Shown here: piece after piece, positions 1-12,089 of the stretch
Layout: each line of letters opens with the position of its first letter
How positions within the stretch are numbered: position 1 is the stretch's first letter
Assembly: GCA_025526935.1 (NCBI GenBank)
Contig: JAHLKD010000143.1
Location: 23,169-87,168, forward strand
DNA from: Cladochytrium replicatum
Lineage: Eukaryota > Chytridiomycota > Chytridiomycetes > Cladochytriales > Cladochytriaceae
Reading direction: 5' to 3'
DNA length: 64,000 nt
The notes under the pieces: model-generated
Databases searched by the model: none
What the model saw: the letters and a program-made list of their open reading frames with translations, nothing else
What the model was told of the DNA's origin: nothing
Made by a program: the position numbers and the translations under genes

Positions 1-1
1 T

Positions 2-1300
2 TACACCTACACCTACGCCACCCTCGGTGAATTCATCGCGTGGATCATCGGATGGGATTTGATGCTTGAGTACATTGTGGGTGCCGCCTCGGTTGCTGTC
101 GGCTGGGCCGGTTACGTCGAGTACTTCCTTAGCGAGGCTTCCAGTGGATCCATCAAATTCGACCCCAAGTGGGCCAACGCTCCCGTCGTCTGGGACGAGT
201 CCACACAATCCTTCCAGGTCACTGGCGCGTACGTCAACGTTGCTGCCTTCGTCGGTACCATCGCCATGACCGCCGTCTTGGCCTCCGGTGTGAAGCTCTC
301 CTCGTACGTTGTCAACGTCTTCGTAGTCATCAAGATTATCGTCGTGTTGATGTTCATCTTCGCCGGTATCAAGTTCATCAACCCTGCCAACTACCAGCCC
401 TTCACCCCCTACGGTTTCGAGGGTGTCTTTAATGGTGCCATTATTGTGTTCTTCGCCTACATTGGTTTCGACGCCGTCTCTACAACCGCCCAGGAGGCCC
501 GCAACCCCAAGAAGGACCTTCCCATCGGTATCATCGCCTCGCTCTTCATCTGCACGGTCCTCTACATCGCCACCTGCCTTGTCCTCACCGGACTTCTCCC
601 ATACAACCAGATCCCTCTCCAGGCGTCTGTGTCCAAGGCTTTCGTGCTTGCCGGTGGCCCCGCATGGTTCGGCGTCGTCTTGGCCCTTGGTGCCCTTGCT
701 GGTCTCACTTCCGTCATGATGGTCACTCTCCTCGGTCAACCCCGTATCTTCCAGGCCATGGCCAACGACGGTCTCTTCCCCCAGATCTTCGCCAAGATCA
801 ACCCCAAGACCGGTACCCCCGTTTTCACCACCTGGTTCTCCGGAATCATCTGCGCCATCCTCGCTGCAGTTCTCCCCATCGACGTCTTGGCCAACCTGAC
901 CTCCGTCGGTACCCTCTTCGGTAAGCCCTAGTCAAAAAATGAAACCACCCATGGTCTCAAAAAAACAAATCTCATCGTGCGTTTATTTTCCCCAGCCTTC
1001 TTCCTCGTCTCCATTGCCATCCCCATTCTCCGATGGAGGGAACCTGAGCGTGAGCGTGGTTTCAAGATCCCCGGTGGCTTCATCGGCTCGCTGATCTTCT
1101 CCATCATCTCCGCCGGTCTCATCATCGTCCTTCTCGCCTTCGGAGGCACAGCCGCCACTGTCGTCCGTGTGTTCGTCTGGCTCGCCATCGGTCTCGTCGT
1201 TTACTTTATCTACGGTTTCCGTTACTCCAAGCTCCGCCACCCTGAGAGGTGGGGCGCCGTTACCACGGACGTTGCCGAGGAGTACGCTGAGAAGAAGTAA
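2..1300 (+). CDS. Cationic amino-acid permease (APC/CAT family), 5'-truncated by the window edge
   Basis: Polytopic plasma-membrane (or vacuolar) amino-acid transporter of the APC superfamily, CAT-like. The reading frame is open from base 2 with a typical CAT stretch (TLGEFIAWIIGWDLMLEY) followed by multiple hydrophobic segments. A phase-1 intron runs from the GT at 921 to the AG at 994-995. The second exon starts FFLVSIAIPILRWREPE and carries a C-terminal permease domain with two more membrane segments (IPGGFIGSLIFSIISAG and a VFVWLAIGLVVYFIYGF segment), then a short charged tail ending at TAA 1298-1300. The N-terminal portion lies outside the window. Codons end strongly in C (GCC, ATC, TTC, GTC), much more than in most neighbours, which suggests high expression. 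The exact substrate (Arg/Lys/His or others) cannot be read from the sequence. Confidence 0.9.
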
Positions 1301-2428
1301 AAAAAGTGAGAGTGCAATTTCGAACTGTAGACTCGTTTTTTTTTTCTGCATGAGAGGGAAGGAGGGTTTTGGATTCGAGTATGGCAGTTTGAGCTTTTGT
1401 TGAGCGTACGTTGTTTTCCAATTTTCATTTTCAAGTTTGCATTTGTGAGCTGCAGCAGAAGCGAAAACTGGCTATGAATCTATGATGCTTGTTACTGTTA
1501 AAATAGTTTTTTGTATCACTGTTTGCAAGTCACTGTTTGCAAGGAAGGCCAGCGACGCTTTGAGAACAGTTCTTCTGTGTCAAGCTGGATTTAGTGGTAT
1601 CGTGCATTGTCTGTTTGTAGTCAGTGTTTTGTTGTTGCAGCGCTCTCGTTGTTATTTCGGCCTTTAGGAATGCCTCATTTGTTGTGCTATTCTTCATTCA
1701 GTAACAGTCATTGCATCTGAAGAATATGATTGCAGATTCAAATCACACCAAACCATTAGCCTACCGCGTAGTCCTGTACAATTCCTCAAAGCACAAATCC
1801 TTGATCTCCGCAGTGGCTCTTGCCAGCGTTCCGGGAATGGATGGAGCGAGATTTAGGTGTCTGCTTTCCCTTTGCTTTTCGGACTCGGTGGTGTCAGCGC
1901 GTGGACTCACTTGGAAACAGAAACCGAAATGTGGCCAGTCGCCCCTATGAGAGCATTATCTCAACGGCGCACAACACGAACGGAAGACTCTGGAACACGT
2001 GTTGTGTCGTCGCTACTCGGAAGTGCGGTGAACACCATGCCAGCCCCCGCGATGGGCGGGACAGTCGACGCAGCTTGTTGTGGATACCGCGATCAATGAC
2101 ACGATGTACGCGTCCGTTTCGAAGCGCTGCATTTCGGCGTGGGCATCCAAAGAGTGCGCGCGATTATTGGGCGTTTTTCGATTCGACTTGGCAGTTGATC
2201 GACATGAAATAAATTTGGATCTGGCCTTAAATGCCCTGGGGGTGGGGATGTCACCAGAAGATCACGATGAGGGTATGTGGCCCCGCTGCTATGCTATTTG
2301 CGAAACGTGTGAAGAAATTTTACCGTGTGGGCCGTTCATTAGTTGGTGGTGGGATTGGCAGAAGCGCGGGTAATGGACGCCATGATCAAAAAAACTTCTT
2401 TCCGTATATTAGAGTCATAGCAGATCAT
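1301..2428. other. Intergenic stretch between convergent genes; no gene recognised
   Basis: Contains the 3' flank of the permease and of EFL1, which converge here. A few overlapping short open frames between about 1820 and 2370 do not resemble any family I know and change frame repeatedly. They may be remnants of an older coding sequence, but nothing supports a gene. Confidence 0.5.
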
Positions 2429-5400
2429 TCACTTGTTCTTGAGAGTCTTCTGCTTCTCCGCATGCTCGACGATCTTTTGCTCGACATGCAATCCCTGTCA
2501 AAACACAAATTCAAAATTCAGTCTCGACCCCCAAATTCTCAACAAATATTCTCTTCTCTATACTTTTCGTTTTCGAACGACATCCATGTACTTCTTTGCA
2601 ACGTTATCCCTGTCAGCCTTCTCACCCAGATCTTCGAGCTCCTCTTCGGTCGCCGGCACCCAGAACGGATCCTGATCAAGCACTTCATATCTGAAGTTCC
2701 AGAAATTTAGCCAATGAATCATCTTTGGCGTAAACCAACGTCAGATTACCCATGGAAAATGAGTTGTGGGCTAGCAGCACCAGAAGTTCGTTTCCGTAGT
2801 TCTGTTCGTAGAGTCAGGAAGCGACTTTTGGGGGGCATGCTTTAATCTCCAACCTTCAGCGAATCCGAAACTCTCAACCACGGGCAGTAGCGCCTTGATG
2901 AAGAAGAACGGTGTCCCATCCTTCAACTCCTCCGACAGTATCCTTCCTTTCCGTTTCGCCAGAACCGCATAAACCTTTCCAAGCACCTCCGCTAATAAAA
3001 CCAAAAATTGGACTTTGTTCCGCAGCAATACACACAACATTTGTTACATACCGGGTGCCTGAAGATCGCACGAGTACATTGCAAGCATAAGCCTCGGGCT
3101 CCACGTCAAGAAAGCCGCCTTGCACACCTCCCTCATCGTCGAGATGATGTTCCCCGGCAACAAGCCCAGCAGTTTCCGACCCAAGGCGTCGCTCTCTTCA
3201 AATGCGTACTCGAACGTGACGCTCTCGACAAAGAAGCACAGTCCCTGCATCGGCTCGGCGCAAAGCGGACCCGCCTGCGAGGCGAGTTGGAAACCTGTCA
3301 CGATCGCGGATTCGTAGTCTTTGATGTTGAACTCGCGCTTGGACTCATTGACGGACACGGAATCGGGTTGGTCGCCCAACTCTTCGTCCGTGGCTGATTC
3401 GGCACCCTTTTGTGTTGAGGTTTGCTTCTTTGCTTGTGTCGAATGCCATCTGCAAATAGAAGCAAGCTTTGTTCAATATATGCAAAAAATGAATAATATA
3501 GCATGTTTTCGTCTAAGTACGTACGGACGGTGGGAGAAGCCGGGTATCCGATTGACGAGCAAGTTCGCCCCAGTGCGCTTTGGCCCAAAAGACCAGATGC
3601 TATAAACGAAAGTTATCGTGCGCCAAGTTAACATCCAAAGATCAAGAACAAAACATTGCGACTAATAACTACTCACCTATCGACAATCGAAGGAATCACC
3701 TCGCGATCCGTCCCCTCTTCCGACTCGAGTATCGCTCTGATCCTTCCCGTAAGCTCTTCAGCGCTCTTCGCTCTGTTCTCCCGCCCTTCAACGTCGCTCG
3801 ATACACCGACCTCATCCGTGATCGCTTTGATCTCCGGCGCGTGCTCGACAAGGAATGCAGTGAGAACCTCGGGGAGCTTGGCTGCCCGCACGCGGAGTGT
3901 GCAGAGCTTGTGTGGTGTGCTGAGGAGCGCTGTTCCAGTCGGCAACGTGGGATCTTTGTCCTTTTCAGGATCACTTTGCGCTGATTGGGTGGGTAGAATC
4001 TTGTAAGTACTAAAAAGAATGGTTCAAGTGATGGGTGCTGTGCGCTTTACATTCAGGTTTTATCTGGAGCGATGGCGCAGACGAAATCGTCTCGCGGTAC
4101 GGAACGAGGGGCGCTGAGGGGTGGATATCAATCTTTGCAAAGCGCTCGCGGAGATCACGGAGACATCGTTCCAGGTGCAGCTCGCCCGCGGTCATGATGA
4201 CGTGCTCGCCGGTCTCTTGGCGCATGACTTCCACGCTCGGGTCAGCCTGGTTTAGCAATCTCAGTCCTTCGATCAGCTGAGGCATTTGCGCTTAATGCAA
4301 CCAATTTCAGTCTCAAAAAAAAGTGCCAAAAAAACCCTTTCTGCCAGAACATACACAAATCCGCTGGCTGCAGCGCGACGCGCACGATGGGCGCCGTCGC
4401 CATGACGATCCCGCCGAAGCTCGGGCACACGGTCGTGGTGCTCAGCGTCCCAGTTTTCAGAATGGTGGTTTCCAAACCCGCGATCCCGAAAATGTTTCCA
4501 GCTGGCACCTCTTCGATCTCATGCAACTCACGGCCCATCATCAAGTACAACGAGTCCACGAGGATCTCGCTTCGGTGCGCATCCGGGTTCTCGGGGTCGT
4601 ATTTCGGCCCGAGCACATGGATCTTTTGACCTTTTTTCAACACCCCCGAATAGATTCTCGCGAACCCAATCATCCTCTCCACGTTCTCGTCAACAACCGC
4701 TCTCGTTTCCGTCGAAGCGTCGTTGGCCGGCGCCACCACTGGGGTTGGGGTTGGTGTGGGTTGTTCCCCATCCGCGGCTTGTTGCATCTGCTGCATCCTG
4801 AGAACTTCCTTGCGCCGCTCGCGGAGCTCCTCGGCAGTCAGCTGCGTGCGCTTTTGCGTCGAGACTGTTGTAAGATATTTGACCGGCACGCTGAACATTT
4901 TGCTGACGTAGGCGACGGTCGGTGCGTCGGAAGTTGTGCTGCAGGTGTAGAGGGCGCTCTCTAGGGCCGCGCGTTCGGGATTGGCAGAGGAGGACGGTGT
5001 GGACGTCGAGGTGTCGGGATGGACGATTTTGGGGAGACGTTGGGATTGGGCGGTGAGCGGCGAGGGGAGTTCTTCGACTACACCTAGTGTTTGGATGAAG
5101 ATGCAAGAGAGAATTGGTTAAGGGGAGCAGATGCATACGTTTTCACGATTCGGATGAGCTTTTAAGTTGGATATGAAGCACTGATGAGGATAGTGGTAGC
5201 CATTGGCTCAGAAGTTGCTGTGCGAGCAATCGACCATCCTTGGATTTCATGTCACGAGGCAGTACTTTCAGGTTCAACACCTTAATAATTTTCTCGAGCT
5301 TCTCCCTGTCGCTGAACGAAAGATAGAGTCAGATAATAAAACATCTGTCACCGTTACGTACGGAGTTGGGGCCAGAGCGGCCTCGTACACCGCCCAGATG

Positions 5401-6621
5401 TTGTCAAGCACGAACTGGACGAAAACCGGTTTGAGCGCTCGACCCTTCAATGCTTTGTGCCCGATCACACGCTTTGCTTTTGTGTCCAGATAGTAGTCCC
5501 CCCACAGCACTTTGCGAAGCATGGACTCTTTCATCCCCAGCTTAGTGCTGTAAAGAGCAGCAAATTGGCTGGTTCTAAAGAAAGGACAGAACGTAAAGCT
5601 CGATCCAACGAAGGATGAGTTTGATTATAGTTCCTACCGGAAAGCCCAACCGTCATATGCGCTAGCAAAGATGACATTTCCCAGTTCTGGAGAAAAATAG
5701 ATGTGCGAATCATCCTCAATTTCCAAGTGCCAATCTGCCTGAGACTCATCCGCCGCGTCTTGGAGCTGCACAGACATCAGTGACCTGAACTGTCACACAA
5801 TGCATTTAAATTTCCTACCTCTCGTTTCTTGGTGTCCATTTCGATCACGTTCTCCGAGAAGAATGTTCCCATGATAGCATTCACTTGTTCCAAAATCTTG
5901 TTGAGGTGAACATAGGCTTCCATGGGAGTGAGCTTCAGCTCGGTAACCAATCGATCGATCTTGTTCAGGACCAGGATTGGCTTCACAGTGTCGAGCCAAG
6001 CTTGGCGGAGAACCGTGTGAGTCTGAGACGCCACGATTTTAGCGAAAGGTTCATCTATGGTAGTAGTTGATCGCAATCACCTGAGTGCAAACCCCTTCCA
6101 CAGCATCCACAAGCACCAGCGCACCATCACACAAACGCGAGGCCGTGGAAACCTCTCCGCTAAAGTCGACGTGACCTGGCGAATCGATCAAGTTGATCAA
6201 GTATTCATCGCTGGTCGTGGAAACAGCCGCTGTAACGAAATGGGGATGGTCAGTCCGATGCAGTTGACTAACTCATGGGCACGCACCGTTCTGGTCCAAA
6301 GTGTTTCGAATGACTTTAAAGTACAAAGAGATACCGGACGACTTCATGGTGATTCCGCGCTCCTGCTCGTCGTCGCGCGAGTCCAAGTAGCGGACTTTTC
6401 CGGACAGCTTTGCGCTGATAATGCCATTTGACGAGAGCAGACCGTCGCTGAGAGTAGTTTTTCCTAGTAAATGACGATGCATGGACAGTGTTAGGGTTGT
6501 GAACCTGATCGCCATACGAACTACTACAACCGTGATCGACATGAGCCAGGATGCAGATGTTTCTGATGTTCTGGGTGGTTTTCTGCAGCGCGATCAGCTG
6601 CTGTGCGGACACGACGGGCAT
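2429..6621 (-). CDS. EFL1: EFL1/Ria1, elongation-factor-like GTPase 1
   Basis: Cytoplasmic EF-2-like GTPase that, with SBDS/Sdo1, evicts anti-association factor eIF6/Tif6 from pre-60S ribosomal subunits. The protein starts [13 protein letters not shown] and reads [13 protein letters not shown]; the G1 P-loop is split by an intron before [16 protein letters not shown]. The family signature [19 protein letters not shown] follows. G3 is DSPGHVDF (about 6150-6190) and G4 is NKIDRL (about 5950). Domain II with an inserted low-complexity loop ([18 protein letters not shown]) lies near 4240-4900. Domain III/IV parts include [18 protein letters not shown] (about 4150). The C-terminus reads [18 protein letters not shown] and ends in a 63-nt coding last exon, [21 protein letters not shown], with stop at 2429-2431. 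There are about ten or more short introns, and no disabling change was seen. It shares a 120-bp divergent promoter with PARG. Confidence 0.95.
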
Positions 6622-6741
6622 CTCTCAATGTACGACTGTTCGAATGGCAGAACTTGACCTGATTTCCTTTGCTTTGCTTTGCGTTGGGGGACAGTTTCTA
6701 CAAGCCACACTCTCTCAAGCCACACCGACCCCCTCCTTTCA
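6622..6741. promoter_or_regulatory. Short divergent (bidirectional) promoter, EFL1 / PARG
   Basis: The 120 bp between the start codons of EFL1 (minus) and PARG (plus). It includes pyrimidine-rich and TTTGCTTTGC-type tracts but no recognisable TATA box. Its role as a shared promoter is inferred from the spacing alone. Confidence 0.5.
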
Positions 6742-8566
6742 ATGCCAACGGGTTGCCCGCACACGTCTGTGCATGACGAGGTATGAACGTTGTGGAATGT
6801 GGAATGTGCGTAGGTATTATTAACCCCTCTCTCTCTCAGCCAGAATCTACCTTGTTGGATGCTGATTGGCTGGAAAACAATAATGTCACACTGCCATCCT
6901 CGGATCGTTCGCGGTGGTTTTCAATCAGAGCTGCTTTCTCAAACCCAATCCTTTCTATTGCCGACTTTGAGGTACCATGCCGCTTCTGAATTATCAGAAA
7001 TTCATCTTGCTGATTGCTGAACTCTAGCGCGCTGTTCTAAGCTACAACCAAGCAAAATATGCTCGAAAGTGGGACTTTTCGGGCCTCTCCCACTTCATCT
7101 CCGAACTCGCTGAAGACTCCGCCCACATCTTTGACTACGTCCTCCCAGGAATTATTCGCCTCGCTCTCTCCTTACCTCAAAAGATCAAGCGTCCCATCCC
7201 TCTCCTCCGTCACGCTCGCTCTTCGGCTATCACTCTTTCTCAAATGCAGATCGCGTGCCTGCTGGCAAATGCATTCCTTTGTACTTATGATCCACTCAAT
7301 GATGTTAATCGAGCATCGTCGGAAAAGTTTGGCGACACCGACGAAAACGGCGAGCCGCTTTACCCGTCGATCACATTCGAGCCACTCTTTGCCGGAAACG
7401 GACGGAGTGGGATGTGCGACCCCGTTATGGCCGCGAAACTCCGTGGAATCTTCCACTATTTCGACACCGTCTTGAAAACAGGTTTTTGATCGGAATGTCA
7501 TCGGGCGCGACTTTGTTTAATCATTTGACAACATTTTGTTTAGCTAGAACCTATAGGCTTGCTTACTTTTCATCGAGTTTGTCTTGATCCAGACGATTTC
7601 CCCGACTGGAGTCACCTTGACATCGAGATTGTTGGCGTCGACGCCCGGCCGTCTGGCAACATTGAAGATCATGGAACCAATATGATTCAACTTGACTTTG
7701 CAAACAAGTTTATCGGTGGTGGGGTTCTCAACTACGGCGCCGTGCAGGAAGAGATCCGGTTCATCATCAACACCGAGCTCATCGTCACGCGACTGTTCAC
7801 CCAATCACTGAGCGACAACGAGTGCTTGCATATGATTGGGTCACAGAGGTACTCGGACTACACGGGGTACGGACACACGTTTGAATGGGGTGGACCCCAT
7901 AACGACTTGATCCCACTGTATGTCGTCCGTGCTCAAGGAAGATATGCTGAGCATTCTGCTAACAGATCTTCTTCTTAAGTGACGACTATGGTCGACGAAA
8001 GACACACATTCTTGCTATCGACGCGCTGTACTTTTCGTTCCGGATGATCCCTCGCCAGTTTGAATCCATTATGACGGAGCGCGAGCTCCTCAAAGCCTAC
8101 ACCGGCTTCCTCCCATCAGAATTCAGTCCACTCCCTCAACCCGCCCTCATCGCAACAGGTACCACTCTCGTCCCCCTCACCAACCATCGCATTTTACTGA
8201 CATTTTGTTTTGTGTCCAGGTAACTGGGGCTGCGGCGCCTTCAACGGCGATCCGCAACTCAAATCCGTGATCCAGCTCCTCGCAGCCTCAGCCGCGCGGT
8301 CCCACCCTCGCTCCGCTGCGCGCTCACCCAGTCTGGTCTATTTCACGTTCGGCGACGTCGGGCTTGCGTCGGGATTGACGTCGTTCGTTGATATTCTGAG
8401 GATGCACAAGATCACCGTCGGGCAGGTCTTTGCGATCCTGGGACAGCAGTACGCCAAGCACGTGGAGGAGGAAAAGGAGGATCGGATGGGTGTGTTTAGC
8501 TTTATATTGAGGAACTTGGTGATTGAGATGGAGGACGAGACTGAACAGGAGGACAACGGAAAGTGA
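6742..8566 (+). CDS. PARG: Poly(ADP-ribose) glycohydrolase (PARG)
   Basis: Hydrolyses the ribose-ribose bonds of poly(ADP-ribose), reversing PARP modification in the nucleus/cytoplasm. I reconstruct six exons: 6742-6780, 6840-6971, 7028-7481, 7548-7917, 7980-8158 and 8220-8566, all with GT-AG introns and consistent phases, giving 506 aa. The catalytic signature GGG-X7-QEE is present (GGGVLNYGAVQEE, about 7711-7750) after the IEDHGTNMIQLDFANK strand. It is followed by a GYGHTFEWGG loop and the family motif TGNWGCGAFNGD spanning the last intron. The start at 6742 was chosen because MPTGCPHTSVHDE joins in frame, through a good intron with a CT-rich acceptor, to the conserved helical domain. The length matches a compact PARG without the long regulatory N-terminus of metazoan enzymes. 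Confidence 0.93.
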
Positions 8567-8654
8567 CGTTTTGGAGGTTTGCAGATTGTATGCTTGAATG
8601 AAAAAGCAGCGTCGATGACCAACGTGCTCAGAAAATGATTTATAATGTGTCCTC

Positions 8655-8712
8655 GGGTTTCAGCGGAGAACCGGGGTGCCTTGCGCATGCTAAGCGCGCT
8701 CTACCATCTGAA
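8655..8712 (-). pseudogene. Degenerate tRNA-Ala(AGC)-like sequence
   Basis: On the minus strand the segment reads ATGGTAGAGCGC then an anticodon arm around TTAGCAT (AGC anticodon), then AAGGC and CCCCGGTTC. This matches the D-arm end, anticodon arm and start of the T-arm of eukaryotic tRNA-Ala. The 5' acceptor/D-stem half (expected TAGCTC) and the T-loop GATTCC are lost, so it cannot fold as a tRNA. It could be a dead tRNA gene or the head of a tRNA-derived SINE. Confidence 0.4.
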
Positions 8713-8926
8713 ATTTAATAAAGGCTTTATTTATACTTGCGATCCCAGAGGGGTTGCCAGTGCCTGATGCAGTGGTGAGACACGGAACAGCGAAACAAAA
8801 TCAAGGGGACGTACGTCATATGGTTCAACAAAAACAAGGTGACACCCTCGAAAGGGGGAAAAAACACAGTGAAACACCACCGAGGCGACGTGGGACTTGA
8901 CGTCGGGGCGAGCGGTGGAGGAGGAA

Positions 8927-9484
8927 TCAGTCCTCTGGGTTGTGCTCGAGATGCAGAAGGGCCACTGCATCGATGTGGTCGGCGATCAGCCGCCACAACG
9001 GATGGGCAGTTGCATTGATCACGGTGCAACGTGCCCGCCAGGCCCAGATCGCGGCTTTCGTAGGGAGACCTCCTGGGCGACGCGGCAGTTGCGGGGACGG
9101 CAGATGTCGAGCGCGGCGTCGATGGGATTAGTCCACGGGGCCACGGCAGCAGTGGCGACTTCGGGCACTTCGGTTGCCAGGGCGGCCGCACCGGAACAGT
9201 TGCCGATGTGTGTGCGGTCGTGCATTCGGCTCATTGCACACTGGGCACGGTCGCGGTTGGCCTGGGAGCACTCCAAGACGCCAGAGGATGAGCCGGCGGC
9301 GCTGCTTAAGAGACACGATCGGTGTGCGGGCGTGGAGGAGCGGTGTTCCACGGGGGTTCGGTGTGATCAACTGAGCAAGGATGCCGCGCGTGGTCTGGAG
9401 GTGCTTGAGGTGCTCATCGCCAGAAAAGCCTTCCACTCGCCACATAATTATCAATTCGACTTGTTTCCGGTCAGCGTCGCTCAT
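8927..9484 (-). mobile_element. 3' tail of a non-LTR (LINE-type) retrotransposon ORF, decayed
   Basis: Minus-strand pieces in shifting frames match the C-terminus found in fungal LINE-like polymerases. A helix GILAQLITPNPRGTPLLH is followed by RRLILWRLGVLPG and a zinc-finger-like CPVCNEPNARPHTH (ending in a Cys). Next come NPIDAALDICRPRNC, an AAIWAWRARCTVINATAHP segment and a terminal IADHIDAVALLHLEHNPED with stop at 8927-8929. At least one in-frame stop (9128-9130) and frame changes show it is dead. It abuts the broken end of the DBP10 fragment. The reverse-transcriptase core is absent, consistent with 5' truncation. Confidence 0.65.
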
Positions 9485-9547
9485 TTCGTGTACTAGAAAT
9501 ATAAAAATCCGTTTTCCAGTCCAGACTGCGAATGAACCTTAAATCCA

Positions 9548-10740
9548 TTATTGCCAAACAAGGGATGCAACACCGACCTTGCCTTCCGGAATCCTTCCAA
9601 CCACAATCTCGCTCGTGTATCCACATGACCCACCCACGCTCCCGTCATCGGAGCCCAGCACCAGCGGCCGACCCGTCCAAATCTGGAAATCAATCAGATA
9701 CGGCACCTCGTCGCTCGATATGAGCGCGAAGGCCTCCAGGTCCGCCCCGCTCTCGCAGCTCTCCCGACTCTGTGCAAAAACACTTTGGACATGGCGGGGA
9801 AATTGTAGTTGACGACGCTGTCGAGGAAAGAAATGTCGACGCCACGAGCGGCGACGTCGTCACAACGAGGACTTTGACGATGCCATTGCGGAAGAAGTTG
9901 AGGTGGTGAAAGAGGGTGGATTGGTCGAGAGCTCCGTAGATGTAGTTGTTGGGGATCCTGGCACGTTTGAGGAGCTCGTGGACGTATTCGACGTGGTATT
10001 TTGTGGCGACAAAGATGAGTGTGAGGGAGTCCTTGGGGATATGGTTGTGCATGATATGAATCAGGCGGGCGTCTTTGTCTTCTGTCTGAACGTTGAAGAA
10101 TATGAGCTATTTGAAGAAAAGCGGGGTAAGATTTCGAACCGAACTCTTCACTCTCTCGCTAACCTGAAGGTCAGGGCTGATTTAGTGTCGACGTCGAGAC
10201 GCACAAGAATGGGCTCGGTTAACCCCGCTCTTGTAAATCGACGAGGAGTTTCGGGAGCGTTGCGGAGAACAAGCTGGTCTTTCGTGTAGGAGGAAGCTTG
10301 CGGAGAATTTCAGGCGGCTGTTCCGCAAAACCCAGCTCGAAAAGGCTGTAAATCTTTCAGCTTTTGTCTATGAGAGTTGTTGAAGAGTTCGCATTACCGA
10401 TCAGCCTCATCAAGCACAACGCACTCGACCGCACGGAGCTCGAGGTTCATTTCGAGGATCAGATGCATCAAACGACCTGGTGTTGCGACAATGCTGGTGA
10501 AAGATTACATTAGTGAATGAATATACTTAAGGTTCTTTCACGCATACATCTCGGGATTCGTTGCAACGGCGGCAAACTGCTCCTCGATATGGTCGCCACC
10601 GACAAACATGCACATTCTCAAGTCGGTGTACTTTCCGAGCTCCTTTGCAAACTTCAAGGTTTGCAGTGCAAGCTCACGACCAGTTGTCAATATCACATCG
10701 TTGTTCTGTTTCTTCCCTCTTCGTTTCCACTTTTTCTTTT
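9548..10740 (-). pseudogene. DBP10/DDX54-like DEAD-box RNA helicase fragment, frameshifted
   Basis: Recognisable minus-strand segments run from [21 protein letters not shown] (motif Ia, altered from PTRELA to TGRELA) through [10 protein letters not shown], the DEAD region, [10 protein letters not shown] (motif III), then [36 protein letters not shown] and the motif VI area. At least four single-base losses relative to the family frame interrupt it: after LLVD, at DTK/ISPDLQ, in VVT/DVAARG, and after AGRT. The N-terminal Q-motif and P-loop region are missing. The C-terminal ribosome-biogenesis extension is replaced by the LINE tail. The family acts in 60S assembly; this copy is almost certainly non-functional. 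Confidence 0.75.
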
Positions 10741-10949
10741 CCACCGGCTCTCGCATCTCTTTGTTTTCTTTTTTTTATTTCTGCTTCTGGGACTCTGCTT
10801 CCTCTTCTTTGCGCCGAATGCATGATCTCCCCCTTCGTCCCTCTTCCTCTTGTTGTAGGGGTATTGGACCCAAATAATAAATGCATGTTGTGGCGCATGC
10901 GACAAACAGGTTGGATGGCCCTTAAAAAATAGGACTTGTACTGCACGAA

Positions 10950-12010
10950 TAGAGAAAGAGATTTGCTCGACGTCGATAGACCGACTCTTGCGGCTCTGTT
11001 GTACTTGTTATCCGCGCATGACTTGAATGTTCTGATTCACTGTCTCGCGGCACTCGGGAATCTCGCCGTCAATGGTAAGTGGTCTTTGATGAGAAGAAAT
11101 TGACAGCATATGGGTACAGCGGATCTCGAGTGATTGAGCAATTCCCTGCAACGACAGTTCACACATCGTCTCGAAAAGCAGTTGATGGATAAGCGGGGGA
11201 ATATCGTTTGCCTATGATTATCAACTGCACTATGTGTCGTGACAACTTTGGTGTTTGCTACGAATTTTTCGCAACACACATTAACCACTTGTTTTCTATA
11301 TTTTTTCTCTAAAGCGGCAAACAGCTACAATGTGGTAATTCTTGGAGGGCTCGACCCTCTTCTCCAGCTCTCACTCTCAGAAAATCCCGAAATCGCAAAG
11401 AACGCGGTCGGCGTGATCTCCAATCTCTCTACAGAAGATCAGCTAAAATCACGAGTCGCTGAAAGCGGAGCACCCGCCATTCTCGTCAGACTTGCTATGA
11501 GCACGGACGTCCGAATTCAGAGAAATGCCACAGAGGGGCTGCTCAACCTCACACACAGCTTGGTAATCGCATGCTCGTGGTGCAGAATGGTGGGGTCCCT
11601 GTCCTCGCTCATTTGCTCAACAGCAAGGACACTGATGTTCTGTTCTATTCGCTTACGCCGATCAGCAATCTTGGTGCCAAAATGCTCATAATGGTGATTG
11701 GGGTTGTTTGGTTCTTGAGAACATGGGGATCACACGGACCAATCAAAAGATATAATGGCACTTTTCTTTGCTGTCAATTCTTTGCCCTTTCCAGCCGTGG
11801 ACCTACCGAACCGAATGACCATGCACCTCATCTCTCACCTCGTCACATCCCTCGTCCGCCTCCTTGATCACGACCGCCCGCACATCCGCCACCAATCCAT
11901 CCTCGCCCTCCGCAATCTCACGTCCAAACCCTCATTTCAAGCCGTCGTCGTTCGCTCCAACGCCCTCCCCAAACTCCACGCAATCATCACAACCCATCGT
12001 CACCACGTGC
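10950..12010 (+). pseudogene. VAC8-like armadillo-repeat gene fragment
   Basis: Consecutive ARM repeats closely follow the VAC8 pattern: LIHCLAALGNLAVN, an intron, then NPEIAKNAVGVISNLSTED, RIQRNATEGLLNLTHS, NGGVPVLAHLLNSKDTDV, SLTPISNLG, and after another intron HIRHQSILALRNLTSKPS. One base is missing between LLNLTHS and GNRMLVVQNGG, shifting the frame. The N-terminal repeats and all repeats after SNALPKLHAII are absent; the sequence runs directly into an unrelated minus-strand oxidoreductase tail. VAC8 is a vacuolar-membrane adaptor in inheritance and autophagy; this copy looks dead. Confidence 0.7.
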
Positions 12011-12089
12011 TTCGCACCCACAAAGCGAAAACGTTTCTGTACAGCATAACATTCTTCAACAAAAGCACAATGACCGGGACAACGGTGTT

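Noticed and set aside
1820-2373. Gene between the permease and EFL1
   Set aside because: Overlapping frames shift repeatedly, match no family and lack introns with sensible signals.
8655-8712. Functional tRNA-Ala(AGC) gene
   Set aside because: The D-stem 5' half and the T-loop are missing, so it cannot fold or be transcribed from a normal B box.
8897-9496. 199-codon plus-strand ORF
   Set aside because: It is antisense to the LINE C-terminal remnant, whose zinc-finger and terminal motifs read on the minus strand.
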